Shown one piece after another: positions 19,084 through 27,372 of a stretch of DNA of 64,000 nt. Position 1 is the first letter of the stretch. Each line of letters opens with the position of its first letter. The notes under the pieces were generated by a model. It searched no databases and had not been told where the DNA came from. It was given only the letters and a program-made list of their open reading frames with translations. This stretch comes from Melastoma dodecandrum. Its lineage: Eukaryota; Streptophyta; Magnoliopsida; Myrtales; Melastomataceae. The stretch covers positions 62,001-126,000 of the forward strand of contig JARUPY010000496.1 in NCBI GenBank assembly GCA_029817715.1, in the 5' to 3' direction. Both the position numbers and the translations under genes were made by a program.

Positions 19084-19098
19084 GGTATATTGAATACC
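19084..19098. promoter_or_regulatory. Putative operator upstream of oxlT
   Basis: GGTAT-attga-ATACC, inverted arms separated by five bases, 61 bases before the antiporter start. The spacing matches the site before oxc (20562-20578) and differs from the closed palindromes elsewhere. Confidence 0.55.
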
Positions 19099-19159
19099 CG
19101 GTCAGAACATGCAGGATGATCCCGGCGCGTGCTCGAAGAGGCACCCTGGGAGGTTACCC

Positions 19160-20494
19160 ATGCAACACCGAGACGAGGCAGCGGCACACCCCGATCTCCG
19201 TCACGACAAGCGAGATCCCGATTCGGCCAAATGGTGGCAGCTCGCCTTCGGCGTGCTCTGCATGGCGATGATCGCCAACCTTCAGTACGGCTGGACATTG
19301 TTCGTCGATCCGATCGACAGCAAGTTCCACTGGGGCCGGGCCGCCATCCAGATCGCCTTTACGATCTTCGTCGCCACGGAAACCTGGCTTGTGCCGATCG
19401 AGACGTGGTTCGTCGACCGTTACGGCCCGCGGATCGTGGTCTGCTTCGGCGGCGTCATGATCGCCCTGTCCTGGGTGCTCAACGCCTACGCCGACTCGCT
19501 GGCGATGCTCTACGGCGCGGCCGTGATCGGCGGCATCGGGGCGGGGTCGGTCTACGGCACCTGCGTCGGCAACGCGCTCAAGTGGTTCCCCCATCGGCGC
19601 GGCCTCGCCGCCGGCGCGACAGCGGCGGGCTTCGGCGCGGGAGCGGCCATTACCGTGGTGCCGATCGCCAAGACCATCGCTTTGAGCGGCTACGAGACGG
19701 CCTTCCTCTATTTCGGAATCGGCCAGGGCCTCGTGGTGATCCTGGTGTCGTTCCTGCTGCGCAAGCCGCTGACCGTCACGCCGGTCCAGCGCAAGAGCGT
19801 CCGCGTCCCGCAGACTAAGATCGACCGGACGCCGAAGCAGGCGGTCCGCACCCCCGTCTTCTGGCTCATGTACGCCATGTTCGTCATGGTCGCCTCGGGT
19901 GGGCTCATGGCGGCGGCCCAGATCGCCCCCATCGCCCACGACTTCAAGGTGGCGGGCGTGCCGGTGAGCCTGTTCGGCCTGTCGATGACCGCCCTGACGC
20001 TGGCGATCTCCCTCGACCGGATCTTCGACGGGTTCGGGCGTCCGTTCTTCGGCTGGGTCTCCGATAACATCGGCCGCGAGAACACCATGTTCATCGCCTT
20101 CAGCATCGCGGCGATGGCGATGATCGTGCTCCTGAATTTCGGCGCCAATCCTTACATCTTCATCCTGGCCACGGCCGTGTATTTCGGAGTCTTCGGGGAA
20201 ATCTACTCGCTCTTCCCGGCGACCTGCGGTGACACGTTCGGCTCGAAATTCGCCGCGAGTAACGCCGGGCTCCTCTACACCGCCAAGGGCACCGCTGCCT
20301 TCCTCGTCCCCTTCGCGAGCATGATCTCGGCGAGCTACGGCTGGTCGGCCGTCTTCACCCTGATCACCGGCCTCAACATCGTGGCCGCGTCGCTCGCGAT
20401 GTTCGTGCTGAAGCCCCTGCGCCGCCGCTACCTCACCGAGGAGGCGGAGGTCCACTGCGAGCCGGCCAAGGTTCAAACGCCCCGTCTGGCCTGA
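19160..20494 (+). CDS. oxlT: Oxalate/formate antiporter-like MFS transporter
   Basis: A 444-residue 12-helix major facilitator protein with an N-terminal cytoplasmic tail ([13 protein letters not shown]). Helix 1 is [20 protein letters not shown]; a DRYGP loop follows helix 2; [20 protein letters not shown] is typical of the OxlT branch. Helix 8-9 carries [16 protein letters not shown], and helix 11 a buried lysine in [14 protein letters not shown]. OxlT uses one arginine and one lysine in its later helices to bind oxalate, and these residues are the likely equivalents, though I could not align them. Start ATG 19160 follows tgggaggttaccc. It probably exchanges oxalate for formate at the inner membrane. 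Neighbour: oxc, same strand, 170 bases downstream with its own operator. Frame intact. Confidence 0.85.
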   Translation: MQHRDEAAAHPDLRHDKRDPDSAKWWQLAFGVLCMAMIANLQYGWTLFVDPIDSKFHWGRAAIQIAFTIFVATETWLVPIETWFVDRYGPRIVVCFGGVMIALSWVLNAYADSLAMLYGAAVIGGIGAGSVYGTCVGNALKWFPHRRGLAAGATAAGFGAGAAITVVPIAKTIALSGYETAFLYFGIGQGLVVILVSFLLRKPLTVTPVQRKSVRVPQTKIDRTPKQAVRTPVFWLMYAMFVMVASGGLMAAAQIAPIAHDFKVAGVPVSLFGLSMTALTLAISLDRIFDGFGRPFFGWVSDNIGRENTMFIAFSIAAMAMIVLLNFGANPYIFILATAVYFGVFGEIYSLFPATCGDTFGSKFAASNAGLLYTAKGTAAFLVPFASMISASYGWSAVFTLITGLNIVAASLAMFVLKPLRRRYLTEEAEVHCEPAKVQTPRLA

Positions 20495-20561
20495 AGGCTC
20501 CCACCGCGCCGGTCCTCGGGGATCGGCGCGGGCTCCGCGGGCACACCTTTGCCCCGAGTAC

Positions 20562-20578
20562 TGGCATACATCATACCA
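20562..20578. promoter_or_regulatory. Putative operator upstream of oxc
   Basis: TGGCATACATCATACCA, arms TGGCAT/ATACCA with a five-base centre as in the oxlT site. It lies 87 bases before the oxc start. Confidence 0.55.
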
Positions 20579-20664
20579 ATCGACGTAGACCCGTATCCCC
20601 GAGGGCATCGCAAACGCCTGACGATGGGGTGCGCACCGGAAACGAAAGACAAGGAAGACCGATC

Positions 20665-22418
20665 ATGACAGTCGTCGCGAAGCAGATCGATATGGCGGCC
20701 AGCGATGTCGCCGAGTCGCCGACGGAGCTGACGGACGGGTTTCATCTTGTCATCGATGCGCTGAAGCTCAACGACATTCACACCATCTACGGCGTGCCTG
20801 GCATTCCGATCACCGATCTCGGTCGTCTGGCGCAGGCCGAGGGGATGCGCGTCATCTCCTTCCGCCACGAACAGAACGCCGGTAACGCCGCGGCCATCGC
20901 GGGCTTCATCACCAAGAAACCGGGCATCTGCCTCTCCGTCTCCGCCCCCGGCTTCCTCAACGGCCTGACCGCGCTCGCCAACGCCACCACCAACTGCTTC
21001 CCGATGATCCTGATCTCCGGCTCGTCCGAGCGTGAGATCGTCGACCTGCAGCAGGGCGACTACGAGGAGATGGACCAGCTCGCCATCGCCAAGCCCCTGT
21101 GCAAGGCGGCGTTCCGCGTGCTCCACGCCTGCGACATCGGCATCGGCATCGCGCGGGCGATCCGCGCCGCCGTGTCCGGCCGACCCGGCGGCGTCTACCT
21201 CGACCTCCCCGCCAAGCTGTTCTCCCAGGTGATCGACGCGGAGGCCGGGGCGAAGTCCCTCGTGAAGGTGATCGACGCGGCACCCGCCCAGTTGCCCGCG
21301 CCGTCCTCCATCGCCCCGCGCCCTCGATGAGCTGCGCGGCGCCAAGCGTCCGCTGATCGTGCTGGGCAAGGGGGCGGCCTACGCCCAGGCCGACGAGCTC
21401 GTCCGCGAACTCGTGGAGCGCAGCGGCATCCCCTACGTGCCGATGAGCATGGCCAAGGGGCTCCTGCCGGATACGCATCCGCTCTCGGCGGGCGCCGCGC
21501 GTTCGACGGCGCTGAAGGAATCCGACGTGGTGCTGCTGGTGGGCGCGCGCCTCAACTGGCTGCTGTCGCACGGCAAGGGCAAGACCTGGGGCGCGCCAGG
21601 CTCCAAGAAGTTCATCCAGATCGACATCGAGCCGCGCGAGATGGACAGCAACGTCGAGATCGCGGCGCCGCTGGTGGGCGATATCGGCTCGTGCGTCGCC
21701 GCCCTGCTCGACGGGATCCGCGAGGATTGGTCCGGCGCGCCAGCCGAGTGGGTGGAGACGATCCGCTCCAAGCGCGAGGAAAACATCGCCAAGATGGCGC
21801 CGAAGCTGATGAAGAACACGGCGCCGATGGACTTCCACTCCGCCCTCGGCGCCCTGCGCACCGTGATCAAGGAGCGGCCGGACGCGATCCTCGTGAACGA
21901 GGGCGCCAACACGCTCGACCTCGCCCGCGGCGTGATCGACATGTACCAGCCGCGCAAGCGCCTGGATGTCGGCACTTGGGGCATCATGGGCATCGGCATG
22001 GGGTTCGCCATCGCCGCCGCCATCGAGACCGGCAAGCCGGTGCTCGCGGTCGAAGGCGACAGCGCGTTCGGCTTCTCCGGCATGGAGATCGAGACGGTCT
22101 GCCGCTACAACCTGCCGATCTGCATCGTCATCTTCAACAATGCCGGCATCTATCGCGGCACGGATACGGACCCCCACCGGCCGTGATCCGGCGACCACCG
22201 TCTTCGTGGCCGATTCCCGCTACGACCGTATGATGGAGGCCTTCGGCGGCGTCGGCGCGCAGGTCTTCACGCCCGAGGAGCTGAAGCGCGCCGTCGACGA
22301 GGCGATGGATTCCGGCCGCCCGACTCTGATCAACGCGATGATCGACCCCGCCGCCGGCAGCGAGAGTGGTAACATCGGCAGCCTCAACCCGCAGAGCGTG
22401 ATCAAGCGGAAGTCGTGA
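20665..22418 (+). CDS. oxc: Oxalyl-CoA decarboxylase (two frameshifts)
   Basis: A thiamine-diphosphate enzyme of about 584 codons that decarboxylates oxalyl-CoA to formyl-CoA and CO2. The N-terminal Pyr domain has [14 protein letters not shown] and the catalytic Glu at residue 69 ([12 protein letters not shown]). The middle domain includes [20 protein letters not shown]. The PP domain has the cofactor motif [19 protein letters not shown] with [12 protein letters not shown]. Breaks lie near 21306 (cccc where ccc keeps frame) and 22173 (ccccc where cccc keeps frame), both homopolymer insertions. The start is ATG 20665 after aaggaagaccgatc. The end, [14 protein letters not shown], is intact. A strong hairpin follows. 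Confidence 0.9.
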
Positions 22419-22437
22419 GGGCATCACGCCCGATCCC

Positions 22438-22473
22438 GCATGCCCGGCCGGTCGCGAAACCGGCCGGGCATGC
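22438..22473 (+). terminator. Rho-independent-like hairpin after oxc
   Basis: A perfect 15-base-pair stem, GCATGCCCGGCCGGT (22438-22452) with ACCGGCCGGGCATGC (22459-22473), loop cgcgaa, starts 19 bases after the oxc stop. Only a short pyrimidine tail (cccctt) follows, so part of the transcription may read through to the esterase. Confidence 0.65.
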
Positions 22474-22503
22474 CCCTTCGCGGACGGGGAAAGGCAACCG
22501 GCG

Positions 22504-23241
22504 ATGATGGATTCCAGGCTCGCGGGAAGGCTCACCTTCCGCCCGCGGCTTCCGACGGAGGCGCCGCTGCCCGCCGGTTGCCATGCCCTCTGTTTATTCG
22601 AGGAGCGCGACGCGCGGCTCTACGTGCCCACCGCACTCCCGGCCCGTCGACCCGTTCCCCTCGTCGTCCTGTTCCACGGCGGGGGCGGCAGCGCCGAGAA
22701 GATCCTGCCGATGCTGGCGGTCCATGCAGAGGCGCGCGGCTTTCTCCTCCTCGCCCCCCAATCGCTTCACCCCACCTGGGATCTGGTCATTGCCGGGAAC
22801 GGGCCTGATCGCGAGCGGCTCGATCACGCGCTGCACGCCGTCGCGACGCATTTCCTGCTGGATCCCGGCCGGATCGCCTTCGCGGGCCATTCCGACGGCG
22901 GCAGCTACACCCTCTCCCTCGGGCTGGCGAACGGCGACGTGGCGAGCCACCTGATCGTCTCGTCGGCGGGCTTCCTGTCGGTCCACAGCCAAGCGGGAGC
23001 GCCCCGGGTGTTCCTATCCCATGGCACGAGGGACGAGCAGATCCCCATCGCACGCAGCGGACGGACGCATGCCCGGGCTCTCAGGGAATCAGGCTACGAC
23101 CTGACTTACGTCGAATACGACGGTCCTCACGCGTACGACCCCGCCATCATTCGGCAAGCTGTTGCGTTCTTCTTCGAAGATCGCGGCGTGACTTCGAGCG
23201 ACTGTGAGTTTTCTCGCCCAGACGTTGTTGAGGAGGCTTGA
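22504..23241 (+). CDS. Alpha/beta-hydrolase, phospholipase/carboxylesterase type
   Basis: A 245-residue esterase-like protein. The oxyanion loop is VLFHGGGGSAEK (~residues 55-66). The nucleophile Ser130 lies in AGHSDGGSYTLSLG, the acid Asp177 in SHGTRDEQIP, and His209 in EYDGPHAYDP, a complete Ser-Asp-His triad in the usual order. No signal peptide. In this spot, 85 bases after oxc and the hairpin, it might hydrolyse a thioester or ester by-product, but this is inference. The start could be ATG 22504 or the ATG three bases on. The frame is intact. The last 20 residues are atypical and may be beyond the fold. Confidence 0.75.
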   Translation: MMDSRLAGRLTFRPRLPTEAPLPAGCHALCLFEERDARLYVPTALPARRPVPLVVLFHGGGGSAEKILPMLAVHAEARGFLLLAPQSLHPTWDLVIAGNGPDRERLDHALHAVATHFLLDPGRIAFAGHSDGGSYTLSLGLANGDVASHLIVSSAGFLSVHSQAGAPRVFLSHGTRDEQIPIARSGRTHARALRESGYDLTYVEYDGPHAYDPAIIRQAVAFFFEDRGVTSSDCEFSRPDVVEEA

Positions 23242-23256
23242 CCGCTTTCTCGTATG

Positions 23257-23266
23257 TGGTATACCA
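23257..23266. promoter_or_regulatory. Putative GntR-type operator upstream of PAS protein and frc copy 2
   Basis: TGGTATACCA, a perfect palindrome, followed by the half site atgcca. It is 15 bases after the esterase stop and 67 bases before a short frame with a strong ribosome site (23334), so it likely controls the PAS gene and frc copy 2. Confidence 0.65.
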
Positions 23267-23368
23267 AATGCCAATCACCGAGTCACCGAGCGCAGGGGGA
23301 GAGCCCCTCGCCGGGAAGCAAGGAGAGAGCGCCATGACGGAGCCCCGCGCCACCGACGGGCTGAGCCC

Positions 23369-23815
23369 ATGACGGGGGCCATGCCGGACCTCTCGGGCCT
23401 CGTGGAGGCGCTCGGCGATGCCGTCGTGGTCGCCGATCCCGAGGGCGCCATAGTGGTCTGGAACCCGGCCGCCGAGCGGATCTTCGGGTTCACGCCAGAG
23501 GAGGCGCTCGGCCGCCCCCTCGATCTGATCACACCCGACCGTCACCGTCGCCGCCACTGGGATGGCTACGCCAACACCATGCGCACGGGCGAGACGAAGT
23601 ACGGCACCAAGCTCCTGAAGGTGCCTGCCCTGCATAAGGACGGGCACGCCCTGTCCATCGCCTTCACCGTCGGCCTCATCAAGGACGAGGCCGGCGCCGT
23701 GACGGGGATCGCGGCGGTCATCCGCGACGAAACCGAGCGCTGGCAAGAAGAGAAACATCTCCGCCAGCGCATTGCCGACCTCGAAGCTCAACTCAAGGAC
23801 AGTGTTTCGGCCTGA
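23369..23815 (+). CDS. Single-domain PAS protein in the oxalate cluster
   Basis: A PAS-only protein of about 148 residues with no output domain. It reads LVEALGDAVVVADPEGAIVV, then WNPAAERIFGFTPEEALG, DLITPDRHRRRHWDGYANTM and ending GIAAVIRDETERWQEEKHLR, followed by a short coiled-coil tail. Such stand-alone PAS proteins can bind heme, flavin or small ligands and act on partner kinases. The ATG at 23369 overlaps the stop of a 12-codon frame that starts at 23334 with an excellent ribosome site (aaggagagagcgcc). Either this is translational coupling, or a single-base error hides an N-terminus starting at 23334. The gene lies 82 bases before frc copy 2 on the same strand. Confidence 0.75.
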   Translation: MTGAMPDLSGLVEALGDAVVVADPEGAIVVWNPAAERIFGFTPEEALGRPLDLITPDRHRRRHWDGYANTMRTGETKYGTKLLKVPALHKDGHALSIAFTVGLIKDEAGAVTGIAAVIRDETERWQEEKHLRQRIADLEAQLKDSVSA

Positions 23816-23897
23816 ACGCCACACACACCGGACGCGGGAACACTCACCCCGGCCGCCCCATCAGGCTCAACTCTTCAACACCACGGGAGGATAGACC

Positions 23898-25149
23898 ATG
23901 ACCCAACCGCTCGACGGCGTCAAGATCCTCGATTTCACCCACGTGCAGTCGGGCCCGACCTGCACCCAGCTGCTCGCCTGGTTCGGCGCCGACGTGATCA
24001 AGGTCGAGCGCCCCGGCGTCGGCGATGTGACCCGCAGCCAGCTGCGCCACGTCGAGGATGCGGACGCCCTCTACTTCACGATGCTGAATTCCAACAAGCG
24101 TTCGCTGACCCTCGACACCAAGACCAAGCAGGGCAAGGAAGTCCTGGAGAAGCTGATCCGCGAGTCCGACGTGATGGTCGAGAATTTCGGCCCCGGCGCG
24201 CTCGACCGCATGGGCTTCACCTGGGCGCGAATTCAGGAACTCAATCCGGGGATGATCCTCGCCTCGGTGAAGGGCTTCTCGGACGGCCACCATTACGAGG
24301 ACCTGAAGGTCTACGAGAACGTCGCGCAATGCGCCGGCGGCGCTGCCTCGACCACCGGTTTCTGGGACGGCCCGCCCACCGTGTCGGCCGCGGCGCTCGG
24401 CGACAGCAACACCGGCATGCACCTGGCCATCGGCATCCTGACCGCCCTGCACCACAAGTCGAAGACCGGTAAGGGCCAGAAAGTCGCCGTCTCAATGCAG
24501 GACTCGGTCATCAACCTCTGCCGCGTGAAGCTGCGGGATCAGCAGCGCCTCGATGCTGTCGGCTACCTGGAGGAGTACCCGCAATACCCGCACGGGACCT
24601 TCTCGGATGTGGTCCCGCGCGGCGGCAACGCGGGCGGCGGCGGCCAGCCGGGCTGGGTGCTGAAGTGCAAGGGCTGGGAGACCGACCCCAACGCCTACAT
24701 CTACTTCACCATCCAGGGCCATGCCTGGGCGCCGATCTGCAAGGCCATCGGCCGCGAGGAGTGGATCGAGGATCCGGCCTACAAACACCGCCCGTGCCCG
24801 CCAGGACAAGATCTTCGATATCTTCAATACGATCGAAGCGTGGCTGGCCGACAAGACCAAGTTCGAGGCAGTCGATATCCTGCGCAAGTTCGATATCCCG
24901 TGCTCGCCGGTCCTCACCATGAAGGAGATTGCCGACGACAAATCCCTGCGCGAGAGCGGGACCATCGTCGAGGTCGCCCACCCCAAGCTCGGCAAGTACC
25001 TGACCGTCGGAAGCCCGATCAAGTTCTCCGACCTCAAAGTGGATATCAAGGCGTCGCCGCTCCTCGGTGAGCACACGAACGATATCCTGTCGCAGCTGGG
25101 ATACTCCCAGCAGCAGATCGCCGAACTGCACGACGCCAAGGCTGTCTAA
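23898..25149 (+). CDS. frc: Formyl-CoA:oxalate CoA-transferase, copy 2 (one frameshift)
   Basis: A family III CoA-transferase of about 417 codons very like copy 1 at 14898. It opens with [20 protein letters not shown] and carries the catalytic Asp169 in [13 protein letters not shown]. The flexible loop is the complete NAGGGGQPG, as in studied Frc enzymes, so this is the more canonical copy. The frame breaks near 24783, where tacaaacac holds one A too many; the next frame resumes with [17 protein letters not shown] and runs to the end. Start ATG 23898 follows gggaggatagacc. It probably shares the operator at 23257 with the PAS gene. A hairpin at 25175-25210 closes the unit. Confidence 0.92.
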
Positions 25150-25174
25150 TCGAGCCCGCCGACAGCCCTGGCCA

Positions 25175-25210
25175 GCGGAGGTGGGACGGTCTAGACCGCC
25201 CCGCCTCCGC
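25175..25210 (+). terminator. Hairpin after frc copy 2
   Basis: GCGGAGGTGGGACGGT / ACCGCCCCGCCTCCGC pair with one mismatch and one G-T wobble around the loop ctag. It starts 26 bases after the frc stop and is followed by ttctgtttc, a reasonable rho-independent terminator. Confidence 0.65.
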
Positions 25211-25291
25211 TTCTGTTTCAGCCTCTCCCCGAACCCGCGCCCGGGCTCTGTCGGCCCGGGGTCGATGCCCCCTTCGACGAGACCCGACCCG

Positions 25292-26515
25292 ATGCTGGAC
25301 CGGTTGCGTGCGTTTCTCGTCCCTCGGATGCCGCAGGCCAGCCTTCAGGAGCGTGTCCGCGCAGCCTGCGGGGCCCTTCTCGGGCTGCTCTGCACCGGTC
25401 TCGTAGTGCGGAGTGCGATCGGCACCGGCGCGGCGTGGCCGCTGCTGATCGCCCCGATGGGCGCCTCCGCCGTGCTGCTCTTCGCCGTGCCGCCGAGCCC
25501 ACTGGCGCAGCCCTGGTCCATCCTCGGCGGAAATCTCGTCGCGGCTCTCGTTGGGGTGACGGCCGCCGCCCAGATCCCGGACCCGATGATCGCCGGGGCC
25601 GTGGCCGTGGCGGCGGCCATCGCCCTGATGATGCTCCTGCGCTGCCTGCACCCGCCGAGCGGCGCGGTGGCGCTGACGGCGGTGCTCGGCGGCCCGAGCA
25701 TCCGCGACCTCGGCTACGCCTTCGTCGCCTGGCCGGTGGGGCTGAACTCGGCGCTGCTGCTGGCCTGCGCCCTCCTGTTCAACAATCTCACGGGACGGCG
25801 CTATCCGCACGCTCCGGCGCGAGCCGGCACACCGGACGCCGCCGTGGGGCCGGGGCTCACCGCCGCCGATATCGACGCGGCCTTGTCCCAGTTCGACGAG
25901 GTTCTCGATATCGACCGGGGCGATCTCCAGGCGATCCTCCGGCAGGCGCAGGTCCATGCCTCCCTGCGCCGGTCCGGCCAGACGACCTGCGGTGCGCTGC
26001 TCTCGCGTCGGGTTCAGGCCATCGCCCCCGACGCGCCGCTGCGCGAGGCCCTGGATCGGCTCCGCCATCACCGGATCACCATGCTGCCGGTCACCGACGA
26101 GGGCGCCCGGGTGCTCGGGATCGTCACGCAGACTGACCTGATCGACAAGACGGTGGGGTGGGAGCGCAAGACGCCCCGGCTCGATCTGCGAGAGCGCCTG
26201 TCGCTGATGGTTCAGCGCGGCCGCGCGCCGCACGGATCGGTCGGCGACGTGATGACGACGGGGTTCGTGGCGCTTCCCTCGGAAACCGTGGCCGGGAAGG
26301 CGGCCCTGCTGATGACCCAGGCCGGTCTTCAACACGCCCCGGTGGTCGATGCGGACGGCCGCCTCATCGGTGTCGTCGCGCAGATGGATCTGATCGACGC
26401 AATGCTCGCCGACATGGCGAGCGCTCGTCCCGGCCTGCGCAGCGACGCCGCCGAGGGTCACGCCCCATCCCGAGACGTTTCACTGCCCTGGGTCGCTTCG
26501 CTCGGATCTTCCTGA
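25292..26515 (+). CDS. HPP-family membrane protein with two CBS domains
   Basis: A 407-residue protein. Four hydrophobic helices in residues ~25-170 carry the HPP signature: ALLGLLCTGLVVRSAIG, LIAPMGASAVLLFAVPPSPL, RCLHPPSGAVALTAVLGG and the closing LNSALLLACALLFNNLTGRR. Two CBS modules follow (near VQAIAPDAPLREALDRLRHH and GDVMTTGFVALPSETVAGKA), which usually sense adenosine nucleotides. HPP proteins have been linked to nitrite transport in plastids; the bacterial role is open. ATG 25292 is preferred; an in-frame ATG at 25265 is possible. The frame is intact. It stands between frc copy 2 and the GntR gene and might be an anion channel of this cluster. Confidence 0.8.
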   Translation: MLDRLRAFLVPRMPQASLQERVRAACGALLGLLCTGLVVRSAIGTGAAWPLLIAPMGASAVLLFAVPPSPLAQPWSILGGNLVAALVGVTAAAQIPDPMIAGAVAVAAAIALMMLLRCLHPPSGAVALTAVLGGPSIRDLGYAFVAWPVGLNSALLLACALLFNNLTGRRYPHAPARAGTPDAAVGPGLTAADIDAALSQFDEVLDIDRGDLQAILRQAQVHASLRRSGQTTCGALLSRRVQAIAPDAPLREALDRLRHHRITMLPVTDEGARVLGIVTQTDLIDKTVGWERKTPRLDLRERLSLMVQRGRAPHGSVGDVMTTGFVALPSETVAGKAALLMTQAGLQHAPVVDADGRLIGVVAQMDLIDAMLADMASARPGLRSDAAEGHAPSRDVSLPWVASLGSS

Positions 26516-26536
26516 CGGCAGGAGGCGTCCGGGCGA

Positions 26537-27220
26537 TCAGTCCAGATGCTTGCCGTAGACCTCGACATGGGCGGCGAGGCCGAGCCCGTGCTCGCGCACC
26601 AAGCGCTCGGACAGATCGGCGTCGCGGGCCTCCAACGCCTCGATGATCGCGACATGCTCGGCGATCGACTTCGACGCCCGGTCGCCCTCGCGGAGCGCGA
26701 TGTTGCGGATGCCCCGGACATGCATCAGCAGGTTGCCGCACAGGCCCTGGATCACCTCGCATTGGCCCAGCGAGAGGATCTTCTGATGGAAGCGGATATT
26801 CGCTTCCGAATACTCATCGAGGTGTTCCTGCGGCTTGCCCTCGAAGAACTCGGGGAACATCCGCCGCATGCACTCGAGATCTTCGTCCTTGGCACGGGTG
26901 CAGGCGAGCCGCGCCGCCATGCTCTCCAGGGCCGCCCAGGCCTGGATCATGCCGACGATCTCCTTGCGGGTCTTCTTGACCACGAAGATGCCGCGCCGGG
27001 GCTCGTTGCGCACGAAGCCTTCCTGTTCGAGCACGGTCAGCGCCTCGCGGATCGGCGTGCGGCTGACGCCCAGCGACTGCGACAGGCTGCGCTCGTCCAG
27101 CCGGATATCGCCGGGCTGGCCGTAGATATCCATGTTGGTGATGGCGGTCTTGAGGGCTTCGTAGGCCAGCGTCCGGAGACTGGTGGCCGGGACGATCGGG
27201 TTGATCGCGAGGTTCTGCAT
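26537..27220 (-). CDS. GntR-family (FCD subfamily) transcriptional regulator, likely of oxalate genes
   Basis: A 227-residue regulator. The N-terminal winged helix has TLAYEALKTAITNMDIYG, RLDERSLSQSLGVSRTPIRE (recognition helix) and ALTVLEQEGFVRNEPRRGIF. The FCD ligand domain has MIQAWAALESMAARLAC, EANIRFHQKILSLG, HVRGIRNIAL and SIAEHVAIIEALEARDA, with the histidines and acidic residues that bind a metal and a carboxylate ligand in this family. The ATG at 27220 is used; a TTG lies three codons upstream. FCD regulators bind short TGGT..ACCA palindromes, and six such sites lie in the preceding 12 kb, so this is the natural candidate. No such site is seen before its own gene. Confidence 0.85.
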   Translation of the reverse strand: MQNLAINPIVPATSLRTLAYEALKTAITNMDIYGQPGDIRLDERSLSQSLGVSRTPIREALTVLEQEGFVRNEPRRGIFVVKKTRKEIVGMIQAWAALESMAARLACTRAKDEDLECMRRMFPEFFEGKPQEHLDEYSEANIRFHQKILSLGQCEVIQGLCGNLLMHVRGIRNIALREGDRASKSIAEHVAIIEALEARDADLSERLVREHGLGLAAHVEVYGKHLD

Positions 27221-27372
27221 TCTGTTCAACGACGCTTCGGCGCGGATCTCGGAGGGCGATGCTGGCTCTGAGCGACGCCGCGCAACGCCTTCGAGGATGA
27301 CCGCTCACCAGAGGAAAGACAAGGCGAGCGCCCCCGTTGCATGGTGATGGCGCGACCCTGTGACCGGGCTGC

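Noticed and set aside
19154..20608. 484-residue minus-strand open frame over the antiporter
   Set aside because: It is the antisense shadow of oxlT, with Asp/Arg/His-rich composition typical of high-GC reverse frames.
25046..26461. 471-residue minus-strand open frame
   Set aside because: Antisense shadow of the HPP/CBS gene; no family features.
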